Of a DNA stretch of 64,000 bases, positions 8,809 to 16,918 are shown in pieces. How positions within the stretch are numbered: position 1 is the first letter of the stretch; each line of letters begins with the position of its first letter. The notes below the pieces were generated by a model. The model made no database searches, was not told the origin of the DNA, and was given only the letters and a program-made list of their open reading frames with translations. Source of the DNA: an uncultured Bacteroidales bacterium (GTDB lineage Bacteria; Bacteroidota; Bacteroidia; Bacteroidales; Bacteroidaceae); the NCBI GenBank assembly GCA_902799685.1, contig CADCBO010000003.1, forward strand, positions 208,454 through 272,453, in the 5' to 3' direction. A program made the position numbers and the translations under genes.

Positions 8809-9219
8809 ATGACAAAGAAAGTAGTTATATCATTCCCAGATGGCGAGGCCAGCCGCCCGCTTATCTATGAGCTGATTAAGAAGTATGACATAATGGTCAG
8901 CATCATCAAGGCTGACATTGACGGTGGTCGTCGCGGTAAGCTGGTACTGGAACTGGATTCGGACTCTGACCATATCGCCCAGGCTATTGACTTTATGCAG
9001 AAGAGTGGGGTGGATGTCACTCCGCTGGAGAAGAAGATAACGTTTGATGACGCCAGGTGCATAAGTTGTGGCGCATGTACATCGGCCTGTCCGTCAGGCG
9101 CGCTGTCAATTGGGGCTCCGGATTGGAAACTCAGGTTCCAGCCCGAAAAGTGTGTGGTTTGCAAGCTCTGCATTACATCTTGTCCGCTCAAACTGTTCCA
9201 CATTGAATTTGCAGATTGA
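8809..9219 (+). CDS. NIL-domain ferredoxin, homocysteine module
   Basis: 136 residues. An N-terminal NIL domain (about 1-75, also found in MetN transporters) is fused to a two-cluster ferredoxin. The first cluster motif is CISCGACTSACPSGA and the second CVVCKLCITSCP, so two [4Fe-4S] centres are expected. It matches MA1822, which works with the DUF39 protein in sulfide-dependent homocysteine synthesis, probably supplying reducing equivalents for persulfide handling. It lies 11 bp after the DUF39 gene and its TGA overlaps the next ATG (TGATG at 9217-9221). Confidence 0.88.
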   Translation: MTKKVVISFPDGEASRPLIYELIKKYDIMVSIIKADIDGGRRGKLVLELDSDSDHIAQAIDFMQKSGVDVTPLEKKITFDDARCISCGACTSACPSGALSIGAPDWKLRFQPEKCVVCKLCITSCPLKLFHIEFAD

Positions 9220-9968
9220 TGGAGTACAAGGAGCGCAGTTACCGCAGCCGTTTCTCTGGCGATGAGAGACGCTGGTTCTGCGTTAAGTTCCTGGAATCAG
9301 ATTTATGGATAGGGGTCGATAAGGGCTCCTATTCTGTCTTTATGGAGGCCGATATATATGGGATGATGGTTGAATTGCGCCGCTGCATGGATGCCTATTT
9401 ATTGATGGATCCGCAATACAAGGCCGCTCTGGTGCCATATGATGCAGGTCCGGATGCTCCAGATATCCTGAAAGAGATGTCGCGCGTAAGCCACAAGACC
9501 GGAATAGGACCTATGAGCGCTGTGGCCGGAGCGGTTGCAAAAGCGGTTGCAGATTATATAAAGAGCAAATACAATGTCAAGGAAGTAATAGTAGAGAACG
9601 GCGGCGATATTTACGCAGAGGCTCAGAATGATATGGATATAGCCGTATTTGCCGGCCAGTCACCGCTGTCAGAGAGAGTAGGGCTCCATATCCCCGCCAC
9701 CGCCTTTCCGCTTGGAATCTGCACATCCAGCGGCACGATTGGTCCGTCACTTAGTCTTGGGCGTGCCGATGCAGTGATGATTTTATGCCACGATGTTTTG
9801 CTGGCCGACAGCTATGCCACCGCAATGGCTAACCGTATCCAGACTGTTAATGACCTTCAGCCCGTTATAGACCGCATTACCAACACTCCTGCTATATTGG
9901 GTGCCTTGGCTGTAAAGGATGACCGTATGGCTGTATGCGGGCGGTTTGAGTTACGTTTGTTCAGGTAA
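9219..9968 (+). CDS. UPF0280 family (ApbE-like, COG2122) protein
   Basis: 249 residues from the ATG at 9219; the frame also allows a TTG one codon earlier. It contains the family core around HKTGIGPMSAVAGAVA, the glycine-rich VENGGDIYAE and GICTSSGTIGPSLS. Its fold is distantly related to ApbE flavin transferases. The methanogen homologue (MA1715) has been linked to the same homocysteine pathway as the two upstream genes, so this is the third member of the module. The exact reaction is unknown. The stop is followed by a promoter-like box for the next gene. Confidence 0.8.
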   Translation: MEYKERSYRSRFSGDERRWFCVKFLESDLWIGVDKGSYSVFMEADIYGMMVELRRCMDAYLLMDPQYKAALVPYDAGPDAPDILKEMSRVSHKTGIGPMSAVAGAVAKAVADYIKSKYNVKEVIVENGGDIYAEAQNDMDIAVFAGQSPLSERVGLHIPATAFPLGICTSSGTIGPSLSLGRADAVMILCHDVLLADSYATAMANRIQTVNDLQPVIDRITNTPAILGALAVKDDRMAVCGRFELRLFR

Positions 9969-9994
9969 TATGCGCTGAATAACAAGAAACTGTT

Positions 9995-10002
9995 TATATT
10001 TG
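9995..10002 (+). promoter_or_regulatory. Bacteroidetes-type -7 box for the M6 peptidase gene
   Basis: TATATTTG matches the TAnnTTTG consensus and lies 22 bp before the ATG at 10024. No clear -33 TTTG is seen at the expected distance. Confidence 0.5.
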
Positions 10003-10023
10003 CACACACGGATTCTGTATTAT

Positions 10024-11529
10024 ATGAGAAGGATTTATCTGTTCATAGTTGCAGTTGTAATTGTTCTGACTGTTGATGCCCAGGAGATAGACCGTACCCG
10101 TAACTGTCGTCCCGGACTGGCTGATATCGACTTGAGTGAACATAATTTCCGTCATGCACCGGCTATACTTGGTCAGGATGCCACAAAAGCTGAACGCTGG
10201 TCTCAAGGTGAATCACCGTATATAGGTGACCGCCGTCAACTGGTGGTGATGGCGGCTTTCAAGGACCAGGCATTCAAAGGTGATGAGTTCCAGACAATGG
10301 AACTATGGAACAAGATATTCAATGCCAGGAACTATACCGAAGAACCTTTCAATGGTTCTGTTCATGATTACTTCTATGACCAGAGTTACGGACAGTTCCG
10401 CCTTACATTTGACCTTTACTATGTGGTAGTGGATGATAAGATAAAATATCGCAGTACAAATACTGAAGATGAAAACTCCAAATATCTGGTTCAGGATATT
10501 ATGGAGATAATCAGGAATAAGGTTGATGACTGGGCAATTTATGACTGGGATGATGACGGTTATGTGGATCAGTTGCTCATTATTTATTCCGGAAAAGGCC
10601 AGAATTCGGGCGGTGGCAGTAATACAATCTGGCCCCATCAATGGTGGCTAAGTCAACATAAGGATTGTGAACCTGTCATAGTGGACAGTGGTGGCAAGTC
10701 TTATCTTGTTGATAGTTATTGCTGTGTCCAGGAACTCTATTCGAATGACAGTTATGGAATTTTCGGCACCATCTGCCATGAGTTCAGCCACTGTCTGGGA
10801 CTTCCTGACTTTTACAATGGTTCAACCGAATATCTGGCATCTTGGGATTTAATGGATTACGGCAACTTCAATGGCAAAGGTTTCCGTCCTTGCGGATATT
10901 CCGCTTTTGAACGTTCTTTCATGGGCTGGATGAATCCTGTGGAGTTGAATACCGATACTACAGTTACCGGTATTCCGGAACTTTCGGATCAACCTAAGGC
11001 TTATCTTATACGCAATGACGGCAAGCCTGAAGAGTACTATATAGTGGAGAACAGGCAGCAGACGGGCTGGGATGCAGATCTGCCCGGAAGCGGTATAATT
11101 GTGGCTCATGTGGATTATGATGAATATGTGTTCCTCAAGGGTGTTCCCAATACGTCCAAACGACAGCGTTACTCGATATTCCCTGCCAACAACAAGCAAA
11201 CTGCTTCGGATAAAAACGTCAAGGGCTGGGCGTATCCCTATAATAGCAACAATGAACTGACCAACACATCCGAACCGGCTGCCACGCTTAATAATGCCAA
11301 TGTTGACGGCACGTTGCTTATGTCCAAGCCAATTATCGGAATGACAGTCAGTGACGGTTTGGCTTCATTCAGTTTCCGAAACTTATATACCGGCATAAGT
11401 CATATCTCAAAAGACAATAAGGATGTTGAATCAAATATATGGTTTACCATTGACGGTCGCAGGATTACAGGCCGGCCTTTAACGTCCGGATTGTATATCC
11501 ATGAAGGTAAGCTTTCATTGATAAGGTGA
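10024..11529 (+). CDS. M6-family metalloprotease, secreted
   Basis: 501 residues from the ATG at 10024; the open frame starts 24 bp earlier. Signal peptide MRRIYLFIVAVVIVLTVDAQ. The zinc site is H252-E-F-S-H256 in CHEFSHCLGLPDFYN, the immune-inhibitor-A/M6 pattern with a downstream Asp as likely third ligand. The C-terminus ends in a short domain (IDGRRITGRPLTSGLYIHEG) like the C-terminal tails of exported Bacteroidales proteins, which may be a type IX secretion signal or cell-surface anchor. Function: extracellular protein degradation. It stands between the homocysteine module and GH115 and has its own promoter-like box. Confidence 0.88.
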   Translation: MRRIYLFIVAVVIVLTVDAQEIDRTRNCRPGLADIDLSEHNFRHAPAILGQDATKAERWSQGESPYIGDRRQLVVMAAFKDQAFKGDEFQTMELWNKIFNARNYTEEPFNGSVHDYFYDQSYGQFRLTFDLYYVVVDDKIKYRSTNTEDENSKYLVQDIMEIIRNKVDDWAIYDWDDDGYVDQLLIIYSGKGQNSGGGSNTIWPHQWWLSQHKDCEPVIVDSGGKSYLVDSYCCVQELYSNDSYGIFGTICHEFSHCLGLPDFYNGSTEYLASWDLMDYGNFNGKGFRPCGYSAFERSFMGWMNPVELNTDTTVTGIPELSDQPKAYLIRNDGKPEEYYIVENRQQTGWDADLPGSGIIVAHVDYDEYVFLKGVPNTSKRQRYSIFPANNKQTASDKNVKGWAYPYNSNNELTNTSEPAATLNNANVDGTLLMSKPIIGMTVSDGLASFSFRNLYTGISHISKDNKDVESNIWFTIDGRRITGRPLTSGLYIHEGKLSLIR

Positions 11530-11587
11530 CAAACCGTATTATTTTGTATATTCGCAGTTAAGACAAACAATTCAACCAAATATAAAT

Positions 11588-14140
11588 ATGAGAAGAATTC
11601 TATTAGTCTTTGGCGCTTTTGCGCTGATGTCTCTCTACGGGAGGGCTGCCGATAACAAAGGCATTTCATTCAATGAACTATCCGGTGACCGGTTTACACT
11701 TATTGAGAACGGCAAACCCGTACAGCTTCTGGTTGATGAGACCGACAAGACGGGTGTGCTGATAGCAATTAAGGCATTACAGAAGGACTTTCTGGCTGTT
11801 TCGGGTCAGGAGGCTCAAGTGGTTTACGAGCCCGGTCAAGGCAAACCTGTGATTGTGGGAACCATGGACAGTAAGTACATAGCTCAGATAATCAAGAGCA
11901 AGAAGATAGACAAGAAGGAACTTCAAGGCAAGCGTGAGAAGTATATCATGACTGTGATGGAGAACCCCATTAAGGGTGTTGACGAGGCTCTGGTGATTGC
12001 CGGTAGCGATATGCGCGGTACCATTTACGGCATATATGAGTTGTCTGAGCAGATTGGTGTTTCGCCATGGTATTACTGGGCTGACGTTCCAATTGAGCAT
12101 CAGGATAACATATCTCTGGCCAAGGGTACTTATACAGCAGGTGAGCCAGCAGTTACATATCGCGGCATATTTCTGAACGATGAGGATCCGTGTCTTACAA
12201 CATGGGTAAGGAATACGTTCGGCACACAGCGTGGCGGCCATGAGTTCTATGCATGCTGCTTTGAACTGCTGCTTAGACTTCGTGCCAACTTTATGTGGCC
12301 CGCAATGTGGGGCTGGGCATTCTATGCCGATGACCCAGAAAACATAAAGACTGCCAATGATATGGGTATCATTATGGGAACTTCTCATCATGAGCCTATG
12401 GCACGCAACCATCAGGAATGGGCCCGTAACCCGCGTGCTTACGGCGGCCAGTGGGATTATACAACCAACAAGGATGAACTCAAGAGGTTCTTCCGTGAGG
12501 GCATGGAACGCGCCAAGGATACCGAGGACCTGATTACCATAGGTATGCGTGGAGACGGTGATGCCGAACTGCGCGGAAGCGACGAGGATAATATGAAGAT
12601 GCTGGAGGGTCTGTTCGCCGACCAGCGCCAGATCATCAAGGAGGTGACAGGCAAGCCCGCCGAGCAGCGTCCGCAGGTATGGGCACTCTACAAGGAGGTT
12701 CAGACCTATTATAACAAGGGTCTGCGCGTGCCGGATGATGTGATAATTCTCTTGTCAGATGATAACTGGGGCGACATACGCCGTCTGCCCAATGCCGAGG
12801 AGCGCAAGCGCAAAGGAGGCTGGGGTATGTATTACCACGTGGACTATGTAGGTGCACCGCGTAACTCAAAGTGGCTGAACATTACTCCCATACAGCATCT
12901 TTGGGAGCAGATGCAACTCACATATGACTACGGGGTTGACAAGATATGGGTGCTTAACGTTGGCGACCTTAAGCCAATGGAGTATCCTATAACCCTGTTC
13001 CTGGATATGGCCTGGAATCCAACATCATTCACGGTTGACAACCTGCTGGATCATACCTATGAATTCTGTAAGGAGTTCTTTGGCGAGGAGGAGGCTGCAG
13101 AGGCTGCCCGTATCCTTAACCTGTGCTGCAAGTACAACGGCCGTATCAGCGCCGAGATGCTTGATGCACGTCAGTATTACACATTGGAGACCGGTGAGTT
13201 TGAGCAGGTCTGCGACGATTACGCACGCCTGGAGGCTGAGGCCCTGCGCCAGTACCTGAAACTCAAACCCGAGTACCGTGACGCTTATCAGCAGATAATC
13301 CTGTTCCCTGTTCAGGCTATGGGTAACATCTACGACATGTACTACAGCCAGGCCATGAACCAGAAACTGTCACGTAACAACGATCCTGCCGCAAACTACT
13401 GGGCAGAGCGTTGCGAGCGCGATTTTCAGCGTGACGCCGAGCTATGCGCATACTACAACAAGGAGATGGCCGGTGGCAAATGGAACGGCATGATGATCCA
13501 GAAGCACATCGGTTATACCTCCTGGAACGATAATTTCCGTGCCGATACACAGCCCCGCGTAACCCGCGTTGAGGCAGGTGATAAGGTGGGCGGATACGTA
13601 TTCACCCAAAAGGACGGTGTAGTTGCCATGGAGGCCGAGCATTTCTATTCTCAGGCTCCTGTGACAGCAGGTTCCGCCCAGTGGACTACCATTCCATTCA
13701 TGGGCCGTACGCTGTCCGGTGTGGCTCTGATGCCTTACAGCCAGCCTACTGACGGAGCAAGCATGACGTATAAGTTCAATCTGACAGAGGATGTGGAGAA
13801 TCTCTCGGCTGTTATAGCAGTTAACGCAACTCTGACATTCTATCGTCTTGAAGGACACCGTTACATGGTTAGCCTGGACGGAGGTAAGGAGATTGAGGTG
13901 GTGTTCAACGAGCGCCTGAACGAGGATCAGCGTAACATCTACTCGGTTTATTATCCTACTGTGGCTACGCGCGTCAAGGATGACCGAGTACAGTTGGGTA
14001 AGGCTGCCAAGGGTGAGCATACTCTGACAATACGTCCTATTGAGCCTGGAACAGTATTCGAGAAGGTGGTGATGGATGCCGGAGGCTACATTAAGAGTTT
14101 CCTGTTCATGCAGGAGTCTCCGTACATCAGGGAGAATTGA
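11588..14140 (+). CDS. GH115 family glycoside hydrolase (xylan alpha-1,2-glucuronidase)
   Basis: 850 residues with signal peptide (about 1-20). It matches GH115 along its length: the EPAVTYRGIFLNDEDPCL segment of the catalytic domain, the central RPQVWALYKEV and LLSDDNWGDIRR regions and the C-terminal part after about residue 640 (MIQKHIGYTSWND). GH115 enzymes remove 4-O-methyl-glucuronic acid side chains from xylan polymers. No SusC/SusD pair is next to it. The divergent hybrid regulator 4 kb away and the SGNH esterase could belong to the same xylan response. The last codons and stop overlap an ATTGAGA-heptad element. Confidence 0.9.
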   Translation: MRRILLVFGAFALMSLYGRAADNKGISFNELSGDRFTLIENGKPVQLLVDETDKTGVLIAIKALQKDFLAVSGQEAQVVYEPGQGKPVIVGTMDSKYIAQIIKSKKIDKKELQGKREKYIMTVMENPIKGVDEALVIAGSDMRGTIYGIYELSEQIGVSPWYYWADVPIEHQDNISLAKGTYTAGEPAVTYRGIFLNDEDPCLTTWVRNTFGTQRGGHEFYACCFELLLRLRANFMWPAMWGWAFYADDPENIKTANDMGIIMGTSHHEPMARNHQEWARNPRAYGGQWDYTTNKDELKRFFREGMERAKDTEDLITIGMRGDGDAELRGSDEDNMKMLEGLFADQRQIIKEVTGKPAEQRPQVWALYKEVQTYYNKGLRVPDDVIILLSDDNWGDIRRLPNAEERKRKGGWGMYYHVDYVGAPRNSKWLNITPIQHLWEQMQLTYDYGVDKIWVLNVGDLKPMEYPITLFLDMAWNPTSFTVDNLLDHTYEFCKEFFGEEEAAEAARILNLCCKYNGRISAEMLDARQYYTLETGEFEQVCDDYARLEAEALRQYLKLKPEYRDAYQQIILFPVQAMGNIYDMYYSQAMNQKLSRNNDPAANYWAERCERDFQRDAELCAYYNKEMAGGKWNGMMIQKHIGYTSWNDNFRADTQPRVTRVEAGDKVGGYVFTQKDGVVAMEAEHFYSQAPVTAGSAQWTTIPFMGRTLSGVALMPYSQPTDGASMTYKFNLTEDVENLSAVIAVNATLTFYRLEGHRYMVSLDGGKEIEVVFNERLNEDQRNIYSVYYPTVATRVKDDRVQLGKAAKGEHTLTIRPIEPGTVFEKVVMDAGGYIKSFLFMQESPYIREN

Positions 14141-14261
14141 GAGTTGAGAATTGAGAATTAACACGCACCTGCGTTAATTCCCGCGACATTAAAATAGGTT
14201 CGGAAATTTTTCCGAACCTATTTTATAATTCTCAATTCTCAATTTTCAATTCTCAATTTTT
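14132..14261 (-). repeat. ATTGAGA-heptad element with terminator, copy 1
   Basis: Opposed arrays of ATTGAGA-type heptads (14132-14157 and 14228-14258) enclose a core. Read on the minus strand the core is a hairpin (AATAGGTTCGG / CCGAACCTATT with an AAATTT-containing loop), then AATGTCGCGGG, then ACGCAGGTG. This is the order of the copy at 39899 and, with changes, 58201. It lies between convergent genes and supplies the stop codon of GH115 (TGA at 14138-14140). The hairpin should terminate transcription from both sides. Confidence 0.8.
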
Positions 14262-14263
14262 GA

Positions 14264-14974
14264 TCAGAAGCCTAGGCTGACGGTCAGCCCCAATCCTGGA
14301 GGACCTTCCATAGGTAGCATTACCGACGGGGCAAACTCGAACTGCAGGAGTTTAGCGGCTTCCCTTAATTCCAGCTCATGATTGTATTCATTGGCAATTG
14401 TCTCAAGGGTCTTTTTGGCTTTTCTCTTGCTTAATCTGCCCCAGGTGTAGAATGTAATTGTAGGCACGGCCATTGCTCCGGAAATGATATATAGCTTTTG
14501 CGACAGTTCCGGATCACTTTCCGATTGGTGCGTTGCCGCAATGAGCGTGAGAATGGCAGTAGGGATGGCGCAAAGAATGCCGATACCCTCCTTTGTATCG
14601 CCTTTTATGAATTGCCTCTGTGCTTTTTCATATCTCAGGAACTGCATGGAGTCCAACAGTTGCTTAAGGTCATCTTCACGGATTGCGTTGCCGGCTCCGC
14701 GTCCCTCAACGAATGTGAGACTTCCGCTAAGCCTTTCTATTGCGGTGCTGTCGTTGAGAACGGCAAAGCCGCCCCAGCCGCCACCGCCGCCGAAACCGCC
14801 ACGGCCACCTCCGCCGAATTGACCTCCTCCGCCACCACGGCCTCCACCGCCGCCGAAGCCTCCGCCTCCACCGAAGCCGCCTCCGCCACCGCCTCCTCGC
14901 TGGGCAAAGGTTACGACAGATATCAGGAGAATGAAAAACAGTGTTACAACTCTTTTTATAGTCAGATTGGGCAT
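14264..14974 (-). CDS. Exported glycine-rich protein of unknown function
   Basis: 236 residues. A signal peptide (about 1-24, ending F-A-Q) is followed by about 45 residues of Gly runs broken by Phe, Arg and Gln. The rest has two hydrophobic stretches (around GIGILCAIPTAILTLI and LYIISGAMAVPTITF) and a C-terminus ending in alternating hydrophobic residues and Phe, like a last outer-membrane beta strand. I do not recognise the family. It follows the CotH gene on the same strand with about 75 bp between them; both carry Gly-rich segments right after their signal peptides. It is likely membrane-associated or surface-exposed. Confidence 0.65.
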   Translation of the reverse strand: MPNLTIKRVVTLFFILLISVVTFAQRGGGGGGGFGGGGGFGGGGGRGGGGGQFGGGGRGGFGGGGGWGGFAVLNDSTAIERLSGSLTFVEGRGAGNAIREDDLKQLLDSMQFLRYEKAQRQFIKGDTKEGIGILCAIPTAILTLIAATHQSESDPELSQKLYIISGAMAVPTITFYTWGRLSKRKAKKTLETIANEYNHELELREAAKLLQFEFAPSVMLPMEGPPGLGLTVSLGF

Positions 14975-15048
14975 AGTAATTGCTGGGTTAGTGTTGTTTT
15001 CTTTCTTAGATGTATCAGAACCGTTTTGGTTTAATCGGGAAATGAAAT

Positions 15049-16788
15049 TTACATCCAGTTACTGTCCAGGAAAGCTATGCGGTCTGCGAACCATTTCTTG
15101 AGGGTGGCAATTTCCTGTTCATAGCTTGAGACACGGTATGCAGCGAACATGCCTATGGCATCACCTCCACCAAAACCGCCCATCATTCCACCTCCGAATC
15201 CGCCGAATCCTCCGAACCCGCCGCCGAACCCGTTCTGGCTGCCTGCATTCTGATTGCGTGATTCAGGAACGAGCAGGTCTGTGTATTTGGCATACTGGCG
15301 TTTCTGTGCTTCGGCCAGTTGGGCGGCATGCTCATCTATGTACTTGTTGATATTGTCTATGCTCAATATGTCCTTACGCAGTTCTTTCCAGCGTGCCTTG
15401 ACCTTGGCCATGAAAGCAGGATCCTCTGTGAGGCGTTTCCAAAGGGCAGGGGTGGGGTTGGTCTCTCCGCCTTCATATACCCATGCATCTATCTTGTTGG
15501 CGTTGCAGAAATTGCAGTTGCCGTATGCCAGATTGTAATCCCAAACAGTTCCTGCATGCAGTTTTCCGCCTGTGCCGTCGGCATTCTGTTTCTTCTTGTA
15601 GAAATATGCGCTGCGTTTGAGTCCGTCGGCATTCAGGCTCAACTCTGTATGGATAAAGTAATCCACGAATGACTGTACGCTGATGTATTTGGCATAGCCT
15701 TCATCGGGGTCGGCAAAATTGTCACTCTGGATAACCCTCTCAACCTCCTTTATGTAACTGCTTATGTACTCCTGCTGTTCAGGGGTAATCTTGTCGGCTT
15801 TAGGATAATAGTATGTCCAGGTTACCCTGTTGAATCCTCCCATGCCGCCGCCAAAGCCGCCGAAACCTCCCATTGCACCGCCTCCCATGCTGGTGATGCC
15901 GGGAACATCGGATGTAAATGAAGGTTCGTTTCCTTCAGGAGGGTCAATGCGGACTATGTAACCTCCGGTAATGTCTATACCGCTGTTGTCATTGGGCTTG
16001 AGCTTGGCTATGTCAAGGCGGTTGGCTCCCTGCTTTATCTTTTCACATAGGATATAGACTCCTATGTAGTGGCCGTTCATGACCACTTCACAGTAACGGT
16101 TGCGCGGAGCCCAGTGTCCCATCTGGTTCCAAAGGTCGAATGCAAACGGGTCACGCATCATGGATATGTCATTGTAGGGGGCCAGCAGAACCCAGTCATT
16201 GTCGGCTGGCATGCCTAAGAGTTCCACGTCAAGGTCCTTGCCTTTGTCATCCTTGGTCTCAAAGGTGAAACGTTTCTGTTCAAAGAAGAGAGAAGAGTTG
16301 CCGCGCAGTTTTATTCCTATCCTGCCGTTGTAGCCGTTGGGTTTATCGGTCAGTCTGTTGCGCTTGCCTTTGCCGTTGTCTATGATTTTCATGGATGCTT
16401 CCAGTTTTTCTTCATTAGTGACTGGCTTGCCTCCGGTTTCTATGATTACTATGGGCAGGTCTGATGATGTGAATTCCACATCGTTGCCTTGTGTGCCGTC
16501 ATACTGTACGGTTCCGCCCATCATGCCGAATCCGCCGCCTCCTCCGAAGCCTGCGCTGTTGCCGCCTGGAAATCCGAAACCTCCGGGCATCTGCCGGTTT
16601 TGCTGATCCTGTTCATCGGTGATGGGGAAACGGCCGCCAAACCCTCCGAATCCGCCGAAACCTCCACCACCTCCCGGAAATCCTCCACCACCGGGGAATC
16701 CTCCCCCGAAACCGCCGGGGAACTGGGCAAGGCAATTGGTTGACAACAGGATAACAACTAACAGGGTGCGGATTCTTTCAACTTTCAT
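15049..16788 (-). CDS. CotH-like protein kinase, exported, glycine-rich
   Basis: 579 residues with signal peptide (MKVERIRTLLVVILLSTNCLAQ) and a Gly/Phe/Pro-rich segment to about residue 95. The CotH kinase domain follows: GIKLRGNSS, the KRFTFETKDDKG region, the block NDWVLLAPYND and the metal-site motif VWDYNLAYGN near residue 417. CotH proteins are atypical secreted kinases; in Bacillus CotH phosphorylates spore-coat proteins. Two further Gly-rich insertions occur near residues 300 and 525. Which substrate it acts on is unknown; the adjacent Gly-rich gene product is a candidate by position. Confidence 0.85.
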   Translation of the reverse strand: MKVERIRTLLVVILLSTNCLAQFPGGFGGGFPGGGGFPGGGGGFGGFGGFGGRFPITDEQDQQNRQMPGGFGFPGGNSAGFGGGGGFGMMGGTVQYDGTQGNDVEFTSSDLPIVIIETGGKPVTNEEKLEASMKIIDNGKGKRNRLTDKPNGYNGRIGIKLRGNSSLFFEQKRFTFETKDDKGKDLDVELLGMPADNDWVLLAPYNDISMMRDPFAFDLWNQMGHWAPRNRYCEVVMNGHYIGVYILCEKIKQGANRLDIAKLKPNDNSGIDITGGYIVRIDPPEGNEPSFTSDVPGITSMGGGAMGGFGGFGGGMGGFNRVTWTYYYPKADKITPEQQEYISSYIKEVERVIQSDNFADPDEGYAKYISVQSFVDYFIHTELSLNADGLKRSAYFYKKKQNADGTGGKLHAGTVWDYNLAYGNCNFCNANKIDAWVYEGGETNPTPALWKRLTEDPAFMAKVKARWKELRKDILSIDNINKYIDEHAAQLAEAQKRQYAKYTDLLVPESRNQNAGSQNGFGGGFGGFGGFGGGMMGGFGGGDAIGMFAAYRVSSYEQEIATLKKWFADRIAFLDSNWM

Positions 16789-16867
16789 GTTTATTTCTTG
16801 TAAATATTCTTTCTATTGAATAATACCGTGAAAAGCAAAAAGTTAAATCAGAATCCTTTTAAAACAC

Positions 16868-16899
16868 AATAGGGACGGTTTGACCGTCCCTATTATGTC
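16868..16899 (-). terminator. Intrinsic terminator-like hairpin
   Basis: AGGGACGGT-TTG-ACCGTCCCT, a perfect 9-bp stem with a 3-base loop between the end of the SGNH gene and the start of the CotH gene, both minus. The T-run on the minus strand (TATTGTGTTTT) is interrupted, so efficiency is uncertain. Confidence 0.65.
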
Positions 16900-16918
16900 G
16901 GAGTCGTACCAATGTGAT

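Noticed and set aside
13442-14164. Long antisense frame over GH115
   Set aside because: A shadow of the GH115 codons; no family resemblance.
14132-14261. Heptad arrays as a CRISPR or satellite array
   Set aside because: The units are 7-8 bases without spacers and occur as opposed arms around a terminator; this is an inverted-repeat element, not CRISPR.
14498-15034. Ala/Thr-rich frame opposite the glycine-rich gene
   Set aside because: It is the complement of GGN repeats; composition comes from the opposite strand.
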